Shown one piece after another: positions 22,405 through 34,977 of a DNA stretch of 64,000 bases; positions within the stretch are counted from its first letter, which is position 1; the number at the start of each line of letters is the position of its first letter. Source of the DNA: Atrina japonica (Eukaryota; Mollusca; Bivalvia; Pterioida; Pinnidae). The position numbers were made by a program, and so were the translations under genes. The stretch is taken from NCBI GenBank assembly GCA_030159075.1, contig BROG01000252.1:310001-374000 (forward strand), in the 5' to 3' direction. The notes under the pieces were generated by a model that was not told the origin of the DNA, did not search any database, and worked only from the letters and a program-made list of their open reading frames with translations.

Positions 22405-25400
22405 ATACCTGAAGATATATCATCGTGTAGCCAAGTGCCACTATTGAGAATGGATCGATGTCTTTTTCATTGCGATAGGTTAGGATTCAGTATTATATGT
22501 CGGGAGATCAGACGAGCCAAACTTCTTCCTAGACAATATTACCATCGACTGGCTATGGCGGTGTGTTGCTGCAGAAGGGAAAGTAAGTTACTAGTTTGTG
22601 TAATATTACAGAAACGCGTCAGAATTATTGTATGAAAGGAACTAAAACTATAAAGAATTATATTATTATAGCTATAAACTATTAATACCTCTTTATTTGT
22701 ATCTGTAGTTGTATTTTACTTTTATTGTAATTACAGAAACATGCCTAGAAAATTTGCTGACCGAATCAGTTGTAGATCAAGTGATTGCATATTTAAACAA
22801 TCTCTTGAATAGAAGGTCGGACTGGCACGCAAATGTTTTGGCTGTGTTACAAGATGCCATAGAACACTGCAGAGGTAGAGGGAGCTACAGTCACTGTAAA
22901 TTAGCATATATTCTGTATGAATACGGCAGCAGCGGAAGTTGTTCACAACTTTCCCTGGAAGCAACAAATTCCCAAAATAAAATATTTACAACAGAAGCAC
23001 TCAGTCAGAAACAAAAACCCAAATCAAGATTTAAGTTGACAAAACAACAGTTTCAGTTCCTAAAACGGAAAAGGTTGTCGAGAAAGCAGTTTGTAACAAG
23101 ATTACAACTACCTGTTTTTGCGGGGAATGTGAAGAAAATGACAATGCTTAAAGAATACATTGCTTTGAAATCGACCATGGGACCTCTGTTTGTGTATTTT
23201 TGCGATAAAGACAACACTGAACATATGGTTGCCAATCGAAAAATTACTGCAGTCGACGTTTACTGCACAGACCATGGCAAATCTCAGCAGTTTATCAGAA
23301 AATTATGGGTCATAGCAAATACTTTACAAAATCGTGAAGATGAAAACAGACGTGTAAGTATACATGATAGACACGAGATTAGATGTGTAGGTATTCAGTC
23401 TGAATATTCTAATAATAAACACGATATCATACGTGTAAGCATTCCGTTTGAACATTTTCATAATTGACACATAAGTGTGTAAGTATTCTATCTGAACACT
23501 CTCATGGTTTAAATGGAGTATGTACATAGTCTGTCTGAATACTCAAAATTCAGATTAAATGGATGCATATTATAGTTGACTCCGTGTCTTTAAACATGTA
23601 GGGGGAAAAGGTGCATTTATGATATAGAATTATGATACATTTCCGTTTAAGTATATATTGACTACAATTTTTATAAATCTGATACAAGTTTTGTGTTAAA
23701 AGGATGTGGCCCGAACATTGCTGATTTCTAGTTTAGTAAAGTTTGATATATGCAAATATTGAATAGAAATTCTATGTGTTACAGTTTAGGTTAATTCAAG
23801 TTTAAAAATAAGAAATATGAACTGCAGCACTGGTGCCAGTGACAGTTGCAATGAAGTGTTAATTTGTTCAAAGCTTTATATTGACATTGACTGTCTATAC
23901 GGTATTAAGTTGGTTAGTTTTTGTAATTATATATTTATGTAATGTATTTTTAAACAGGAGAAATTAAGGAAAATAAAGGATTTCAAAATGAGTAGAATTG
24001 AGGAAACTTTGTATGATTGGCCTGTTAACATCACAGAGCTTGGTAAGAACAATTCCATATTATTTATGAGCATCACTGTAGTAACATAAACATTACAGTG
24101 ATCTCTCTTTACATTATGTTCATGATATTGTACGCAGTTTTCTAATATAGTTATGAAATACCCTGCTCTCGTTTTAGTGGCCTTTTAGCATTTCACCATG
24201 TAAATTTCACACGAAATTGCCATTTAATCTCTTCCATTTCGTGAAAGTTTATTTTATTTTATTTTTAAATAATATTTCCAGAATCATTAGTATGATATAT
24301 CTTTTGCTTTAGTAAATATTTCATGTTGTGTGCGTGTGTCAAGGCAATTCCACAAACTGAAGTAAATCATTCATTGAGCTAATATAATGGACAAGGGTTT
24401 AATACTGTGGTTGTACTGACCAAAGACTGTAGTTCTTTACATTGTACTTTCGGTACATACAGATAAAATTAGAACGGCACGTGTCTTTTGAATATATAAA
24501 GATGGGATCAGGTGTCGCGGAGGAGTAAACACCCGCTTCTTACCGGTTACATCTGCCGTGAGTCCGTGGACAATGCAGCTTCATGCACTACAAACTCAAA
24601 GGCTATACAGTTAGTCTTTATTGATACATAAGTTTGGGAAAGATAGAATAGGAATATGGAAAGCAATGGAACATACACTCCGTAACACTCATCTGTATCT
24701 ATTTTGTTCATTGATAGCGTTGTCACACAAAGAGTATTCTTTGGCAGACTTTGAGAAAACACACAGAAAGAAAACGTGAGTACATATACGATGATACTAC
24801 AACAATTGCTGAATCACACGTGATTGGCATATATTTTGGACGATCCCTCTTTATTAAGTACCTCTCTATACAAAATTTATCCATAGCCAATGTATAGTGC
24901 GGTGAATCATGAAAGCTGATGTCAGTTTTTCTGCTATAATTAAAATATCTTGCGTAAAATTATTATTATTCAATTTGCAAGTTTTCACATTGTCGTCTCA
25001 TTGATTCTACGTCTGAGGGAAAATGTAAATCGAAGTTTACAGTTCACAATTCCTATAAAGGCTTTTATGTTATATATAGAATTGAGAATGTTTAGATGTA
25101 CATAGACAGTCATTATGGATTCAAACATCTTTTATGTCATGTGTCTTTTCGTTTAGGTGAAGACTTTCAAACTGTTTACTGATTACGTACAAATTAATTC
25201 AATGTCGTACAACACTATCTGAATAGATTTTTAAACATTGGCTTAGATTGCAAACGCGTAAATCTGGCCAACAATAGTTGCAGATGTTCATATGTTGTTA
25301 TTTGTCAGTTTTAAAAAGTTTTCAGCAATTCATTTAGCACCATATGAGAAAAAATAACAATGAATTTTTTTATGAATGTCTGAATACAATGTCATATGCA

Positions 25401-27579
25401 GTAATGCATGTTCATATGTACCATATTTCATTTTTTTTTTTAATTTTCAACAATTTACAACCATGTTTTAGTTTAATTAAAACTTGATGGTATATTTCAT
25501 CCCTTTCTCATGATATAGGAAAGTTTAAATGTCTTTTACCCTGTGTTGTTATTTAATGATTGAGTCATCAGTATTTTTTATTCCTTGGCAATGCCAGTGG
25601 ACAACTCGTTTGATTTGATGACAACTTGTATGATTAATTGACATATATTTGTGTTTCGATTAAATGTTTGAAGTCTTGAACTGTATATCATTTGTATTGC
25701 TTATTTCAGGCACAATATAAAGATGAAAGACAAATCTTATTCCTCTTTGACTGGAGGTCATTGTATACAGTGTCTAAAGCCATTTAACGGGATTCATTTG
25801 AAGGACAACGACAGTTCTTGTCGCTATCATAAAGGGTACTTAGGTATGTAGGGTTATGTTCCTTATTCCATTTTTGGATTTTTTTTATTGGTTTGCATGT
25901 GTAAGTGTTGCTTGACATCCTGCCAAGAACTTTCCCCTATCCATAGATGTCGCAAACCATAGGCGAACTGCCACAAATTAGTACCTGTGCTATGAGACCT
26001 TTTTTTTACTTGTTACTCCAGGAATGCGACTTTTGTTTGTGTATATTACTTTAAATATTTTAAACATGAGGAGACGTCATCAGTTGAGCTTCAATTTTAA
26101 ACAGATTTTCTAAAGGAAAAGTGGTATAATACAAGGTCAAATAATAAATTTAGATACATAGCCAAATCCGTCTAAGGATTACCACTGTAAAAAAGATGAC
26201 TATCTTAGCTTTTGAAAAATTTAGAATTTAAATGGTGTACAATCTATCAATGTTTCAAAGAATTATCATTGGTATCTAAACATGTATGATATGGTTTTAA
26301 CACTTTGTCATCAGCTTTTTCTATCTTATATTACCCCATAGCACATAGTGATAACTTGTATCCTTAACAATATTGATTTTCATGTAAAGTTCTATTTTAA
26401 GTAGTTCTAGTAGTTCTATTAAGCTGAATAACATTGTCTACAGGAAAACCTGAGCGCAAGTACAATGGACTCCAATATTACTCAGTGGCTTTGCTATCTA
26501 TGCTTTGCGTATTTCCAATTTTAATATTATAAATAATGGTGAAAAAGACATTTTGAATTTGAAATACGTGGGAGTACTGTATACCGGACAATGTCTGCTC
26601 CTGGTTATTTTCACCCACTTACGACAGAAAACATATTCACCATTTCTTGAATTCATTGTAAATCACTATAGTCTTGTGGATATTATGTATACATCGCTTC
26701 AGTTAATTAGGTTAGATATTTCGCTCAGATTTTAAATTCTCCTTCTAATCTATGGTCAATTATGTCGAGAATTAGACAGGAGCGAAAATTCCAGATAAAC
26801 AGTATTGTTTTTGGTCTACTGTAAACCTGGAAATGTTCGCTCCCATTTAATTTCGCTATATTCGCCCATAGATGAGAGGGTGACATGCATGCCATCCATC
26901 AGATTATGGTAATATAGAGCAAATTTAAGATAAGTTATTTATGTTTTCTGTAGTATAAAGGCGAAAACAACCAGGAGCAAACATTTCCAAGAATACAGTA
27001 TTTGTTTGGCATTTTCCAATTACACCATTTTGATTTCCGTCATTTTATTCCTAAGATTTGAACCTAATTTGTTATTATGCTTTTAACTGACCCATCGCCA
27101 AATGCCCGACTCGGCACCTTTTGGCAAACTTTTCCATTTAGACGTCACAATCAAACGACCCGTCAAACATATGTGCGATTATGACGTCACAGTTGAATGA
27201 CGTCAAAAACGCACATGGAGAGCCACGTGTCAGACATTTGGTGATAGGTAAATTACTGACACATCACCTCAAATGAGGTTGATTATTGCCAAAATTCGGT
27301 ATATATATATAAGGCAGAGTATGGGAAATGTTGAAACATAATGTTTCTCAAGCATGTATTGTTTATGTGTTTTATGACGTCTTGTTTTAGCTGATGACGT
27401 TTGGACATGTTGTGGACACAACAGTGATTTTGATCGACCTACATTTGAGGAACATTTAAGTACTGGGTATGTTTCATCTTATCTTCAAGCCAGTTATTTC
27501 TTGTCAGATATGTTTTCTAATCAAAATATGTTCTGAATATATTACACCATATATGTATTTTGCTCTCTCTCTCTGTCTG

Positions 27580-27628
<49 letters not shown>

Positions 27629-29290
27629 GCACTTTCAATAAATCTATATTTGGAATTTGCCTTCAAAGATATATTGGTAAGCATTTCTGACTACAACTAA
27701 AACTAGTTATAGTCAGGGCCAATGGAACCAGAGCTAGTATTGTGGGAAAGTTTGCCAGTTAACTTGCAGAATGCCACCACTCATTTCAAGATACACTGTA
27801 ACATGGTTTTCTCCCCTCTGAAACTGGTCACACCTGTATAACTGGAAAAAACGGTCACACCTGTATAACTGGAAAAACTGGTCACACCTTCTGGAAAAAC
27901 TGGTCACACCTGTATAACTGGAAAAAACTGGTCACACCTGTATAAAAAACTGGTCACACCTGTATAACTGGAAAAACCTGTATAACTGTATAACTGGAAA
28001 AACTGGTCACACCTGTATAACTGGAAAAACTGGTCACACCTGTATAACTGGAAAAACCGGTCACACCTGTATAACTGGAAAAACCGGTCACACCTGTATA
28101 ACTGGAAAAACCGGTCACACTGGAAAAACTGGTCACACCTGTATAACTGGAAAAACCGGTCACACCTGTATAACTGGAAAAAACTGGTCACACCTGTATA
28201 ACTGGAAAAACTGGTCACACCTGTATAACTGGAAAAACTGGTCACACCTGTATAACTGGAAAAACTGGTCACACCTGTATAACTGGAAAAACTGGTCACA
28301 CCTGTATAACTGGAAAAACCGGTCACACCTGTATAACTGGAAAAACCGGTCACACCTGTATAACTGGAAAAACTGGTCACACCTGTATAACTGGAAAAAC
28401 CGGTCACACCTGTATAACTGGAAAAACTGGTCACACCTGTATAACTGGAAAAACCGGTCACACCTGTATAACTGGAAAAACTGGTCACACCTGTATAACT
28501 GGAAAAACTGGTCACACCTGTATAACTGGAATTTGTAGATTGTGACAGTATTAAACAAACAAACACATTTTAGATATTGAAATTGTGCTACAAATGAGAG
28601 ACTTCTATAAATGTTGGTTTCGGTAATTAGGTTTCTGTCCTTATGATTTATATTTCCCAGTTCTTGATTAGATATTAGAGGCAACGAAAGAAAACTGTTT
28701 TGTGCTGTGTAAACTTTGAACAATTTGTGATTATTCTCAAGGTCCGTAATTTTTGTCTTGACGCAAGCAAGTTTAATGAAAACTTTTGAAAAAAATTAAA
28801 TTAGTATGCATGTCTTTGTAACTGCATCAGTCTTTTTGTTTTTAGTGTATATTGGTAGGTGAATAACAGCAATTGACTTTATTCATTTGTGACATTTTTA
28901 CTTGCATCCTTGAAGGATGTAATCCTGTGAATTTTTAATCACATAGTCCAACCATAGCACCCTCTATACCAACTGATGAATAGTGGTGTTTAGTTCTTTT
29001 GTTGTTAATTTTAAATACTGGCAGTAACTTTGAGACTATTTTTAAATTCTATTTATTGCATGAATTATATATACATGTATAATGACTGTATACAGATTTT
29101 ATATTAAGGTTAATATCTTATATTTCAGGTGTTCAGTAAGTATTCATAATTGGAGAACTAACAAAAAAGTTTCACGTCGGAATAGCAAGGCTTCTAAGTC
29201 AGTTGATAAAATCAAGAACAAAACTCAAACCCTTGTATCTATGAACACTTGCAACATGCCTCGTTACGTCATCGGCAGGTGTGATATTTG

Positions 29291-29291
<1 letters not shown>
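22405..29291 (+). CDS. Unrecognised protein with a CHORD-like zinc-binding region
   Basis: Exon model, all GT-AG and phase-consistent: 22405(ATG 22450)-22582, 22737-23353, 23958-24042, 24748-24775 (28 nt), 25710-25843, 27391-27466, 29129-29291. This gives about 411 aa from the ATG. The frame is open back to an acceptor at 22404, so more upstream coding sequence is possible. Residues 1-250 are basic, without a family I recognise. Residues about 306-364 show C-x2-C, CRYHKG, VWTCCGH and GC-x4-H in order. This closely follows the CHORD pattern (C..C, CxYHxG, WxCC, GC-x4-H), though the first pair is C-x2-C rather than the wider CHORD spacing. CHORD domains bind two zinc ions and occur in HSP90 co-chaperone proteins, but no CS domain is seen. 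The 3' end is uncertain: either TGA at 29289-29291 or a donor at 29279. Confidence 0.72.
24500..24570 (-). repeat. Fragment of R1, inverted
   Basis: gatcaggtgtcgcggaggag through catctgccgtgagtcc is the reverse complement of the central part of R1. Lies in an intron of the CHORD-like gene. Confidence 0.5.
25920..27300. other. Intron 5 of the CHORD-like gene, no gene seen
   Basis: Low-complexity AT-rich sequence with scraps of repeats: aaccataggcgaactgccacaaatt (approximately 25957) resembles a stretch near 8340, and a cacctcaaatgaggt palindrome lies near 27265. A 76-codon frame at 26505 has no recognisable content. Confidence 0.4.
27563..27623. repeat. (CT)n / (GTCTCT)n microsatellite
   Basis: Pyrimidine tract ctctctctgtctgtctctgt... 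in an intron. Confidence 0.95.
27712..27800 (+). mobile_element. 5'-truncated fragment of the second SINE family
   Basis: ggaaccagagctagtattgtg and agtttgccagttaacttgca match the body of the family. The remainder is replaced by the adjacent 27-bp array. Confidence 0.4.
27823..28530. repeat. 27-bp minisatellite
   Basis: Unit ctggtcacacctgtataact plus ggaaaaa, about 27 copies. Units occur in two main forms, CTGGTC and CCGGTC, interspersed. Several copies at the left end are shortened. The unit is a multiple of three, so long minus-strand frames run through it. These are not genes: the array sits inside the last intron of the CHORD-like gene. Confidence 0.95.

Positions 29292-29294
<3 letters not shown>

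Positions 29295-29352
<58 letters not shown>
29295..29352. repeat. (TA)n microsatellite
   Basis: Pure TA followed by a short GT run, immediately after the last recognised exon of the CHORD-like gene. Confidence 0.9.
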
Positions 29353-30093
29353 GTGTGTGTATATATGTGTGTGTGTGCTACACAAAATTATAGAATTGAG
29401 AAAAGTATGACATGTGTTTGTTTACGTTTGGTCATGGTAAATAATATTTGTGTTTTCTATATTGTTTAGGCTCATGCTATTTGTATTTATACCATTATTT
29501 TCAATATTTGATATTTAATGCATCATATATTATATGCTGTTATTTTTATTATTTTGTAGAATTGATAAAACAAATAATAACAACATTTCATTGGATTTGT
29601 TTTTTTTTCTAACTTTACGAATTGATATATATATATTATAACTTTCGTATTATGTTTATAATATTTATATGTAACTATTAAATAACCCATAAATTCCTGT
29701 TACATCCTCTAGTTGTTGTGTTACGTTCTACCAACATGTTCACATACATGCACACTTTACAGGCTGTACCTACATATATATACCAATACCTACGGGCCAA
29801 TAGCAATGTAGTGAAGGTTCCTTCTTAACGTGTCCCCCGAAAGACCAGTGACTTTCACTTAGGCCTAGTTCACAGTCAAATATTTTTTTTAGGTAGAGTC
29901 ATACCTATGTTGTTTTGCAAAGACTATTTCTTTATCACACCTCAGTAAAAAGTGAAAGTCAGGGTGTCTTAGATGAATAAACAAAATCTATGTCATGTCC
30001 AGTGTCATAATAGACTTGGTACCTTAATCCCAAAATAATTGGCGCAAAGTAAAATTTGTTGCATTTCACCCATAGCTTGGAGATATCCATGTA

Positions 30094-30321
30094 TAGGTCT
30101 ACCGAGGTAAATTGGCACATATTTACAAACACAACGAGTCTAAATCAAGTCATAACAGGGGTGACAAGCTACTTGTCGTCACAAAAGTATTAGAGATTCT
30201 GTAATGCTTGGATTCCGTGCAAGGCAATATGTTTTACCTGTACAACCTATTTTTGGAAAGTGGACCTATTGTTTTGGTTTCTGACTGAACCAGTATGTGC
30301 CACTTTACCTTGGTAGACATA
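30094..30321. mobile_element. MITE, CAGGTCTACC family, copy 2
   Basis: Ends taggtctacc and ggtagacata with TA flanks (30092-30093, 30322-30323). The interior is the reverse complement of the 1282-1496 copy: acaaacacaacgagtctaaa, caggggtgacaagctacttg and gtgcaaggcaatatgtttta are shared. Confidence 0.75.
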
Positions 30322-30708
30322 TAAGTGAAAATCTCTTTGTGGAACGTAAAACAAAAAATACAACAAATGAGTATGCAAAAGCGTGTGGCAGTAAGTATTT
30401 TGAAATAGCTTGTCACATGTATTAAACAAACGGGAAAATTAAAAGGAAGACTTTAAATAATTTTTAACATTTTCTTGTGAACCCCAAAATAAAAATACCA
30501 AAATTTTATATCAAAAATGACCAGAGTGTAATATGTAGTGCAAGTGATGTTCATAGCTTTTACAGTTGTACAGTTAATTGTCAAGAAAAGTATAGTCTAT
30601 CTGAATGCAGTGACATCAGTGTCCGTTTTGCATTTGGGGGACTGTTAATTTGTGAATTGAAACAATTACAATTAAGAATGATACGATCTCACATAAGGCG
30701 AATCAAAA

Positions 30709-30714
30709 TTTAAT
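30709..30714 (-). terminator. Candidate poly(A) signal of the 789-aa secreted-protein gene
   Basis: ATTAAA about 40 nt past the TAA stop on the minus strand. The next gene upstream on this strand has an ATTAAA at almost the same distance. Confidence 0.4.
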
Positions 30715-30753
30715 ATCATTGGTAGTACGTACAGTAGGGATCAATTTCTGCCA

Positions 30754-33693
30754 TTATATGTCACCCTTTTCGTACCGACTTTTGTCACCCAGTCCCATAA
30801 GGCCAATTGGATAAATGACTTCATTGGCATTTCCAGGAGATGACGCCCCTATCTGTGTAAAATTTTCTCCTACTCGATTTCCACTGAGAAAATAAGACAA
30901 GTTCGTAGAGTTATTAATTTGTGTTATGTTTGTCATTTTTCCAATATTCAAAAAATTTATCGAATCATACTGTTTGAGATTATTGTCTCCTAAACTTCCG
31001 ATACCTGATGGGTTTACCATTCCTGAAAACAATTTCTGATTTGCAATTGTTTGACTGGTTCCATCTCCAGACTGGCTTCCTTGGGTTCCTGTCATACTAG
31101 ACATTCCAAAACCGTTTAAATTCTGTGTTGCAACATAATTATCCCCACTTTGTGATACAGCTAAATCCCCTAGACTCCCAATGCCGAATGCATGTGCATT
31201 TGAACCAAAAGGATGATTGACATTAGAACTCCCTGATTCCGGTTTTATCAAATTTGTACTTCCTCCAGTAGACATAGCGCCTATTTCCGGTGCGTTGATA
31301 TTTTGCATCACTGCTCCTAATGTTCCAATCCCTGAAGCTTGTACATTTTCATTGTTAAATGCCCCAACTTGATTTTCTGAATGTATATATCCCGTTGCTA
31401 AATGTGTGTTGTTATTAACCTCACCCAATGAACCAATACCTGTAACATGAAAAATATTTGAAGATACTCCAGAAAGAAAATGTTTGGGCTTGCCAGTCTG
31501 TACGACCGACCCTGTATTCACAAAAGCACCTGTCTGCTGCACATTTTCATTCGTGTTTCCCTCATCACCATGGTGATTGCTGATCAGAATATGATTCACC
31601 GCGTGATACCCGTGTAAATTTCCAGTTAGAGTGCTGCTTGATATCATACTGTTGCCGTTTGAAACATGGGGATTTGACGTTTCTACTTGAGATGACAATA
31701 ACCCAGTATTAGTGGATTGATCGGTGCTCGAATGAACTTGGTTAGACAAATGGTATCCATTGTTATTCCCGGATAAAGTATTCTCAGATATTGTGTTTAA
31801 ACTGTTTTGTGCTTGAATGCCCGGATAGCCAGACTGATACCCTTCAATGTTTCCGACCAATGAACTTCCAGAAATAACATTGTTGCTTCCATTATTATTA
31901 TTATTACTTGCTTGTGGTAAAGGTAATCCAACATTAAACTGAGTAGAAGGGACAGCGAGGTACCCGTTTGTGTTGCTGTTAAACGGACTAACGTTGTTAC
32001 TTCCTTGGGCTGTTGAACTTTCAGTATTTGTAGTTTCATTCTTATTTGAAATTCCATAATCACCATTCGTGTTACCAAAAATGATATTGCCTGGGAAAGA
32101 ATTAAAGTTGTTTTGAGTTCCAGAGAAGGAAGATAGTAATGTTTGGCCCGATTGATAAAATATATTGCTATTTGAAAGCTGGGATGAATTTTTCAGAAAG
32201 GATTGCAACATGTTGTAGTCAGTATCGGTTAATGAAGCAGCCGCATTCCCACTCTGGGACGTGTTTGTTCCATCAGTTTTGTTTGAATATCCGTTCTCCA
32301 ACAAAGTACTGGTATTGTCCTTTTCCTTTGCTGCATCCATGATATTATATTCCCCATGAGGCAGAGATAATAAAGTTTGAAATACTGACTGGTTCATCTG
32401 TTTAATAATGGTGGGTTCGAACTGCGTGATCGTGTTCGTATTGACAGTATTTGGGTCGTAGCCAATGTCAGTGAATAACTTGCTGTTTAAAATGTCGGGA
32501 TTGAAGTCCAATTTGGCATCAAATCCCTGATGCAAAGGTTTTCCCGTGTGCTGTGCTTCCATAGTTGATTCATAAGATATCCCAGAGGATGTCCCTGGTT
32601 CGAAGTTGTGATTTTGAATAAGGGACATTATTTTACTATTCAATGCATTGGCATCGAACCCAACTTTGTTTTTACTTTGTTTTTCAAGAGTCCCAGAACT
32701 TGATGTTTTGCTGTCATTGTTTGGCCCGAGTGCGCCGACCGCCAATGTTTGTGAAATATAATTATTTAGATTTTTGTTCGGATCGTAAATTGTCGAAAAT
32801 TGCCACATTGATGACTGAGATCCGCCAAACATACTTTGTCCGTTTGGATTGAATCCAATTGCCGCTAAAGGGATATTTTGATGACCAGTTTGTTTTTGTG
32901 ACGTTTTGGACTGTGTATCTTTACTAAAATATTCATCCACTGTTTCCTTAACATCGTTTGGATGATATGAACCAAATACACCTTGGTTTGTTCTGAGTTT
33001 CATATATTGTTGCATGAGTTGGTTAGGATCAAAATTTCTTTTAGGATGTACGGGAATACCGATGCCATCTGAAAATTCGTAGCACCTTTTATAGTATTTT
33101 ATACATTCTTATTGATAATAATGATTAATCTATTTTTATTAATTTTGTTTAAAATCAGTTTAAGCAGTCTTTTCTGCAACTGACGTGACATCAATAGATT
33201 AAGTAACACTATTTATTTTTTTACATATTTGAACTAAAAAAAATAATAAAAAGTCATATAAACATAAGCACTCGTACAATAATTCAAATTATTCAAGGCC
33301 TCTCCGTTTTCTATTCTCTCCATCTTTCGAGGGTTAATGAAGTGATCGTAGTGAACGGAATATAACGACTGAATTAATTGGATTAAGTATACAACAGAAT
33401 TTTGCTGTCATGTATTTAAATTCAGTATATAAACTTGTCCTCTTGAATATGTTTCTGGAAATTATTAAGATAATTAATTATACATAATGATGACATAGTA
33501 ACAAGGATGCATACATGTTGCTTCTTATTTACAATACCTAACAAATGTGCTAAAAAGATTTCCGATCATTTTAACATTTACAATTACTTTGTAAAAGATA
33601 TCTCTTCAGTTTTTCAGGTAAACATATAATTGACTTACCTGTGATGAAATTTGTGAATATATAACAGAAAACAAAGAAATAAGAATATTTCAT
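30754..33693 (-). CDS. Secreted Asn/Ser/Gly-rich repetitive protein, two exons
   Basis: Exon 1, 33693-33639, encodes a hydrophobic signal peptide MKYSYFFVFCYIFTNFIT. A phase-1 intron leads to exon 2, 33068-30754, which closes with TAA. The total is 789 aa. The mature chain begins DGIGIPVHPKRNFDPNQL and is extremely rich in N, S, G, T and Q. I see no cysteine after the signal peptide. Three internal repeat types are visible: FDxxxLNSK in the first third; (S/T)LxGNxxGY in the middle (SLVGNIEGY, TLSGNNNGY, TLTGNLHGY); and xxGIGSLGD in the last third (at least five variants). These traits fit an extracellular matrix or silk/shell-matrix-like structural protein, but there is no named domain, so function is an inference. 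It lies in the same orientation as the secreted EF-hand gene 1.3 kb upstream. A TTATTATTATT tract codes for its Asn run. Confidence 0.85.
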
Positions 33694-34937
33694 GATCGTG
33701 AAGTCTTCCAGCTTCCCTACCCTCCAGACTTTAATTAATTGTACAGGAGGTAGCAGGTGTATTGTATCACCTGTATTGATACCTGTTGAATATTGTTATC
33801 TGTAGTATTTTAAGTATATGCATGACTTCAGGTATGATAATGCTACGCCTCTAAGAACGTAATCATTTAGTTTTGTTGATAAACTGATTATTTATTCCTG
33901 TTACAATTGACTTTGCTATCGATACGGTATTCATTTTGTACATGTATGATTGGCATGCTGACATTATTTATAGCCAGTGACTTCCGTTCGTGTGCGCGGA
34001 CGTGTATATGTGACTTACTATATTTGAAAATGTTCTTAACATTTGACCCATTGTGTAAAATTAGCCTTCAACCGTACACTTATCTAATATTACGACTCCA
34101 AATGATGATCAATTAGTGGATTATCTATGGATGTGGGAAATTTTCTACAAGACGAAGGTCGTTTGTATTTTATCAATTGAATATCTGATATCACAACTGG
34201 TATATTGAATCCTGCCGCAGAGAAGTTAATAGATGTTAGGTAGATCGCAATTTGCTTGGCTTTTGTTATGTGATGAATTATTTCTCAGTAATGTCAACAT
34301 GTAATTAAATTAATTATTTTATTATTTTTGTAAATTTATATTTTTAGGGAATTACATGAAGACCTAAAATATGATATTATGAATTGCTAAACATATGGTT
34401 TATCATTGATCTGATTTATATTTTAAAGAACTAAAAGTATTTTTTGCGAATTAAATCTCTTTTTTAAATCTGTGCGAAAGCAAGGTACGTGTAAAGTATG
34501 ATTATATCCCGCTTAATAAGATGTCAGATGGAGACGTCAACACAAATATGGAAATACATATACAAGGGTGTATATATATATATATATATCTAGCACGGGT
34601 TCTGGCTCCACTGGAACATAAGCTGATTTTGTGAGAAAGATTTCCAGTTTACTTGCGGAAGGGCATTAGTTTCTTTTCAGGTACTTAGTAAATGGGTTAT
34701 CTCCTCCACCATTAAAAACTGGACCCCAACATATTGTTAAAAATGAGTGTGGCGTAAAACAATATTAAAAATAAAACGTAAGAAATAAAGAGGCTGCTAC
34801 TTTACCATACTAGTATTAGAGGTTCAAAGGTACGGTAGAGGTCGCCTCATTGATATAAGTTATTACACCAATAACTGGCGATGTTATATATATATAAATG
34901 CTGACAAAATTACACAGGAAACCATAGTTTAAAAGTC
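33694..34937. other. Spacer between two minus-strand secreted-protein genes
   Basis: Presumed promoter region of the 789-aa gene. No convincing TATA element was identified next to the start. It contains a SINE fragment (34585-34775) and short TA tracts near 34570 and 34885. Confidence 0.5.
34585..34775 (+). mobile_element. 5'-truncated SINE, second family
   Basis: ggttctggctccactggaac, aagctgattttgtgagaaag, ccattaaaaactgga and gtgtggcgtaaaaca follow the family body in order. The tRNA-like head is missing. Confidence 0.6.
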
Positions 34938-34943
34938 TTTAAT
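34938..34943 (-). terminator. Candidate poly(A) signal of the EF-hand gene
   Basis: ATTAAA about 35-40 nt past the TGA stop (34980-34978) on the minus strand. Confidence 0.4.
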
Positions 34944-34977
34944 ATACATCGACATATCCTCTGAATCCTGTGTTCAC

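Noticed and set aside
27823..28530. Regular repeat array resembling a CRISPR
   Set aside because: Units are directly contiguous with no unique spacers, and the genome is clearly eukaryotic. The 37-bp and 55-bp arrays were rejected for the same reason.
27904..28723. Minus-strand frames of 187-220 codons with SSYTGVTSF repeats
   Set aside because: Pure translation of the 27-bp minisatellite inside an intron of a plus-strand gene, with no start context or splice partners.
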